Shown here: positions 39,646 to 41,461 of the stretch, one piece after another
How positions within the stretch are numbered: the first letter of the stretch is position 1
How the letters are laid out: every line of letters starts with the position of its first letter
DNA from: JBDTGE01 sp050742975
GTDB lineage: Bacteria; Actinomycetota; Actinomycetes; Mycobacteriales; Jatrophihabitantaceae
Length of the DNA stretch: 41,461 nt
Direction of reading: 5' to 3'
Assembly: GCA_050742975.1 (NCBI GenBank)
Contig: JBOGDQ010000038.1
Span: 1 to 41,461, forward strand
Position numbers and translations under genes: made by a program
The notes under the pieces: generated by a model
Seen by the model: the letters and a program-made list of their open reading frames with translations, nothing else
What the model was told of the DNA's origin: nothing
Databases searched by the model: none

Positions 39646-40893
39646 GTGACCAGGTCCGCCCCGGAGCCGCAGTGGCTGGGCAGCCTCGACAGCTGGACGA
39701 AGTCGCACCGGTGGCCCGCCGACGTGCTGACCACGCTGGCTGTCGCGGCGGTTCTGGGCTCGCTGTCGCTCAGCGGGGCGCAGGGGATGCGCTGGCGAAC
39801 GGGCTGGCTCGCCGTGCTTGTGGTCTGCTTCGCCGTCCTGCACCTGGCGGTCGCGTTCCGGGTGCGCACACCGGCGATCGCCTTCGCGTTCGCGAGCGCG
39901 GCGATGCTCGTGATCGTGCTCGCACCCGCCGGCCGGCTGAGCAGCCCGACGGCCGGCGAACCCGATCACGTGCCGGCCGTCCTGCTGCCGTCGACGCTGG
40001 TCTTCCTGCTGATGCTGTACAGCGTGGCCGCGTACCTGCCCGTGACGCGCAGTCGCATCGCGCTGGCCGTCGCATTGGTCGGCGCCGCGATCGCCACCGG
40101 GACGAGCGCGAACACGCTGCACGGTCTCCTGCCCGACGGGTGGCTGCTGGACTGCTACCTCGGGCTCGGGTTCGGGCTGGCTGTGCTCGTGACGTGGAAC
40201 GCCGGCCGGCTCGCTCTCGTCCGGAGTCAGCGCAGGATGGCCGAGCGCGTCGAGCTGGCGCGGCTGGCGGTGCTCGAGGAGCGTGCTCGCATCGCCCGCG
40301 AGATGCACGACATCGTCGCGCACTCGCTGGCCGTCATCGTCCGGCAGGCGGAGGGCGGCGCGTTCGTCGCCGAGCGAGCGCCGGGGCCGGCGGCGCAGAC
40401 CCTGCAGACGATCGCCGATGTGGGTCGCGGTGCGCTCGCCGACATGCGCGGCCTGCTCGGTGTGCTGCATGAGCCGGCGGGATCCGCGCCGCAGCCCGGG
40501 CTGCCCGACCTGGCGCGGCTGGTGGCCGGCGTGCGGGACACCGGGATCGACGCCGAGCTGGACGTCTCCGGCGCTCCGTTCGCGCTGAGCGCCGCGACCG
40601 AACTCGCGGTCTACCGCGTCGTGCAGGAGGGCCTGACCAACGCGGTCAAGTACGCCGGACCGACGGCCCGGGTCGCGGTGCACCTGCGCTGGCAGTCCGG
40701 CGAGCTGGCGGTGGACGTAGCCGACGACGGCGGTGAGGCCACGACGCGGCCGGTGCCCGGTGCCGGTGCCGGGCTGCAGGGGCTGCGGGATCGGGTCGAC
40801 GCGGTGGGCGGGACGTTCCGGGCCGGGCAGCGCGGCCGGGGCTTCCGCGTGCAGGCGTGCTTCCCCAGATCCGCAACGGGAGGCGTGTGGTGA
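39646..40893 (+). CDS. NarL-type sensor histidine kinase
   Basis: From the GTG at 39646 the protein has 415 residues. Four to five membrane helices fill residues about 25-190. They are followed by the HisKA_3 dimerisation domain with RARIAREMHDIVAHSLAVIV, in which His221 is the predicted phosphorylation site. An HATPase domain with the N-box VVQEGLTNAVKYAG and G-box GAGAGLQGLRDRVDAVGG follows. It has no large extracellular sensor, so it probably senses a membrane signal, like DesK-type kinases. It overlaps the response regulator gene by four bases (GTGA). Confidence 0.92.
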   Translation: MTRSAPEPQWLGSLDSWTKSHRWPADVLTTLAVAAVLGSLSLSGAQGMRWRTGWLAVLVVCFAVLHLAVAFRVRTPAIAFAFASAAMLVIVLAPAGRLSSPTAGEPDHVPAVLLPSTLVFLLMLYSVAAYLPVTRSRIALAVALVGAAIATGTSANTLHGLLPDGWLLDCYLGLGFGLAVLVTWNAGRLALVRSQRRMAERVELARLAVLEERARIAREMHDIVAHSLAVIVRQAEGGAFVAERAPGPAAQTLQTIADVGRGALADMRGLLGVLHEPAGSAPQPGLPDLARLVAGVRDTGIDAELDVSGAPFALSAATELAVYRVVQEGLTNAVKYAGPTARVAVHLRWQSGELAVDVADDGGEATTRPVPGAGAGLQGLRDRVDAVGGTFRAGQRGRGFRVQACFPRSATGGVW

Positions 40894-41461
40894 CGATCCG
40901 GGTGGCGCTGGTCGACGACCAGGAGTTGATCCGAACCGGCCTGGCCATGGTGCTCGACGCGTGCGACGACATGCAGGTGGTCGCCCAGGCCGCCGACGGC
41001 GCCCAGGCGCTGGACGTCCTGGCCCGCACCCGTGCCGACGTCGTGCTGATGGACGTCCAGATGCCCGGCATGAACGGCGTCGACGCGGCGGCGGCACTCA
41101 CCGGCGGCCCGAACGCGCCGAGGGTGATCGTGCTGACGACCTTCGACCTCGACGACTATGCCTATGCGGCGCTGCGGGCCGGCGCCAGTGGCTTCCTGCT
41201 CAAGGACGCATCGGCGGCGGACGTGATCACCGCGATCCGCACGGTGCACTCGGGCGACGCGGTCATCGCGCCGTCGACGACGCGACGAATGCTGGCTCAC
41301 CTGGCCGACGCAGCTCCCCGAGCGGTTGACGACGACGCGGTCGCGGCGCTCACCGACCGCGAGCGCGAGGTGCTGGTGGAGATCGCGAGCGGTCACGCCA
41401 ACCCCGAGATCGCGCGCCGGCTCTACCTGTCCGAAGCGACGGTGAAGACGCACGTCGGGCG
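40890..41461 (+). CDS. NarL/FixJ-type response regulator, 3' end outside the window
   Basis: The GTG at 40890 follows GGGAGG by 7 nt. The receiver domain shows RVALVDDQELIRTGL, the phosphoacceptor Asp55 in VLMDVQMPGMNG, the Thr in VLTTFDLDDY and the Lys in GFLLKDAS. A LuxR-type helix-turn-helix (LTDREREVLVEIASGHANPEIARRLYLSEATVKTHVG) starts near residue 152 and is cut at 41461, where about 20-30 residues are missing. It is the partner of the upstream kinase; the gene overlap points to translational coupling. Confidence 0.93.
   Translation, partial: MTIRVALVDDQELIRTGLAMVLDACDDMQVVAQAADGAQALDVLARTRADVVLMDVQMPGMNGVDAAAALTGGPNAPRVIVLTTFDLDDYAYAALRAGASGFLLKDASAADVITAIRTVHSGDAVIAPSTTRRMLAHLADAAPRAVDDDAVAALTDREREVLVEIASGHANPEIARRLYLSEATVKTHVG

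Overview
The window comes from a high-GC actinobacterium. Supporting this are the uniformly GC-rich third codon positions, many GTG starts, several TANNNT -10 boxes lying 6-8 nt before a start codon (leaderless mRNAs), a DUF222/HNH-like gene, a GAF-ANTAR regulator, an actinobacterial-type Tad locus, and a tmRNA whose tag (ADSNRADFALAA) resembles that of Mycobacterium. The gene mix fits a soil or plant-associated lineage near Jatrophihabitans/Frankiales, but the genus is a guess. I see no prophage, IS transposase, CRISPR array, tRNA or rRNA. Most of the window is chromosomal core and catabolic DNA.

Layout. 1-2256 (minus): start of a DUF222/HNH-like gene behind a leaderless promoter, an 81-bp tandem repeat, then a DUF1003 membrane protein overlapping a soluble MgtE-N/CBS protein. 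2362-8849 (plus): arylamine N-acetyltransferase-like protein, acyl-CoA dehydrogenase, PrmC, a family-39 glycosyltransferase and a DHA2 drug exporter. 9313-14941: a GAF-ANTAR regulator divergent from a tight Tad pilus operon (tadA, tadB, tadC, Flp-like pilin, two TadE-like proteins, one TadG-like protein). 14947-19437: a LacI-type repressor divergent from a secreted GH92 mannosidase, with two matching operators. 19520-30175: the translation and division block prfB ... ftsE-ftsX-smpB ... ssrA. It is split by a minus-strand block holding a kinase-like gene, a matrixin-like protease and an ATPase plus two-permease ABC exporter. 30585-36303: a 4-hydroxybenzoate/protocatechuate catabolic operon (pobA-pcaH-pcaG-pcaB-pcaL) with a divergent IclR regulator. 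36390-41461: a MetE-like methyltransferase, an S9 peptidase and a NarL-type two-component pair cut by the window end.

The most unusual feature is a set of small dispersed repeats. A 41-bp hairpin element (12-bp GGGGGTACCCCC core plus an 8-bp stem) occurs three times. It is inserted in frame in the N-acetyltransferase and in the acyl-CoA dehydrogenase, and it lies in the 5' part of an ABC permease reading frame. Its stem arms differ between copies in a compensatory way. The third copy sits inside a second, longer repeat (about 100 bp) whose only other copy, without the hairpin, fills the gap between smpB and the next gene. This looks like a filled site and an empty site of a miniature mobile or structural element.

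Other points: the N-acetyltransferase lacks the segment carrying the catalytic His; the kinase-like gene seems frameshifted near its 3' end; the Tad locus lacks a prepilin peptidase gene in this window; and candidate operators are readable for the LacI, IclR and drug-exporter promoters.
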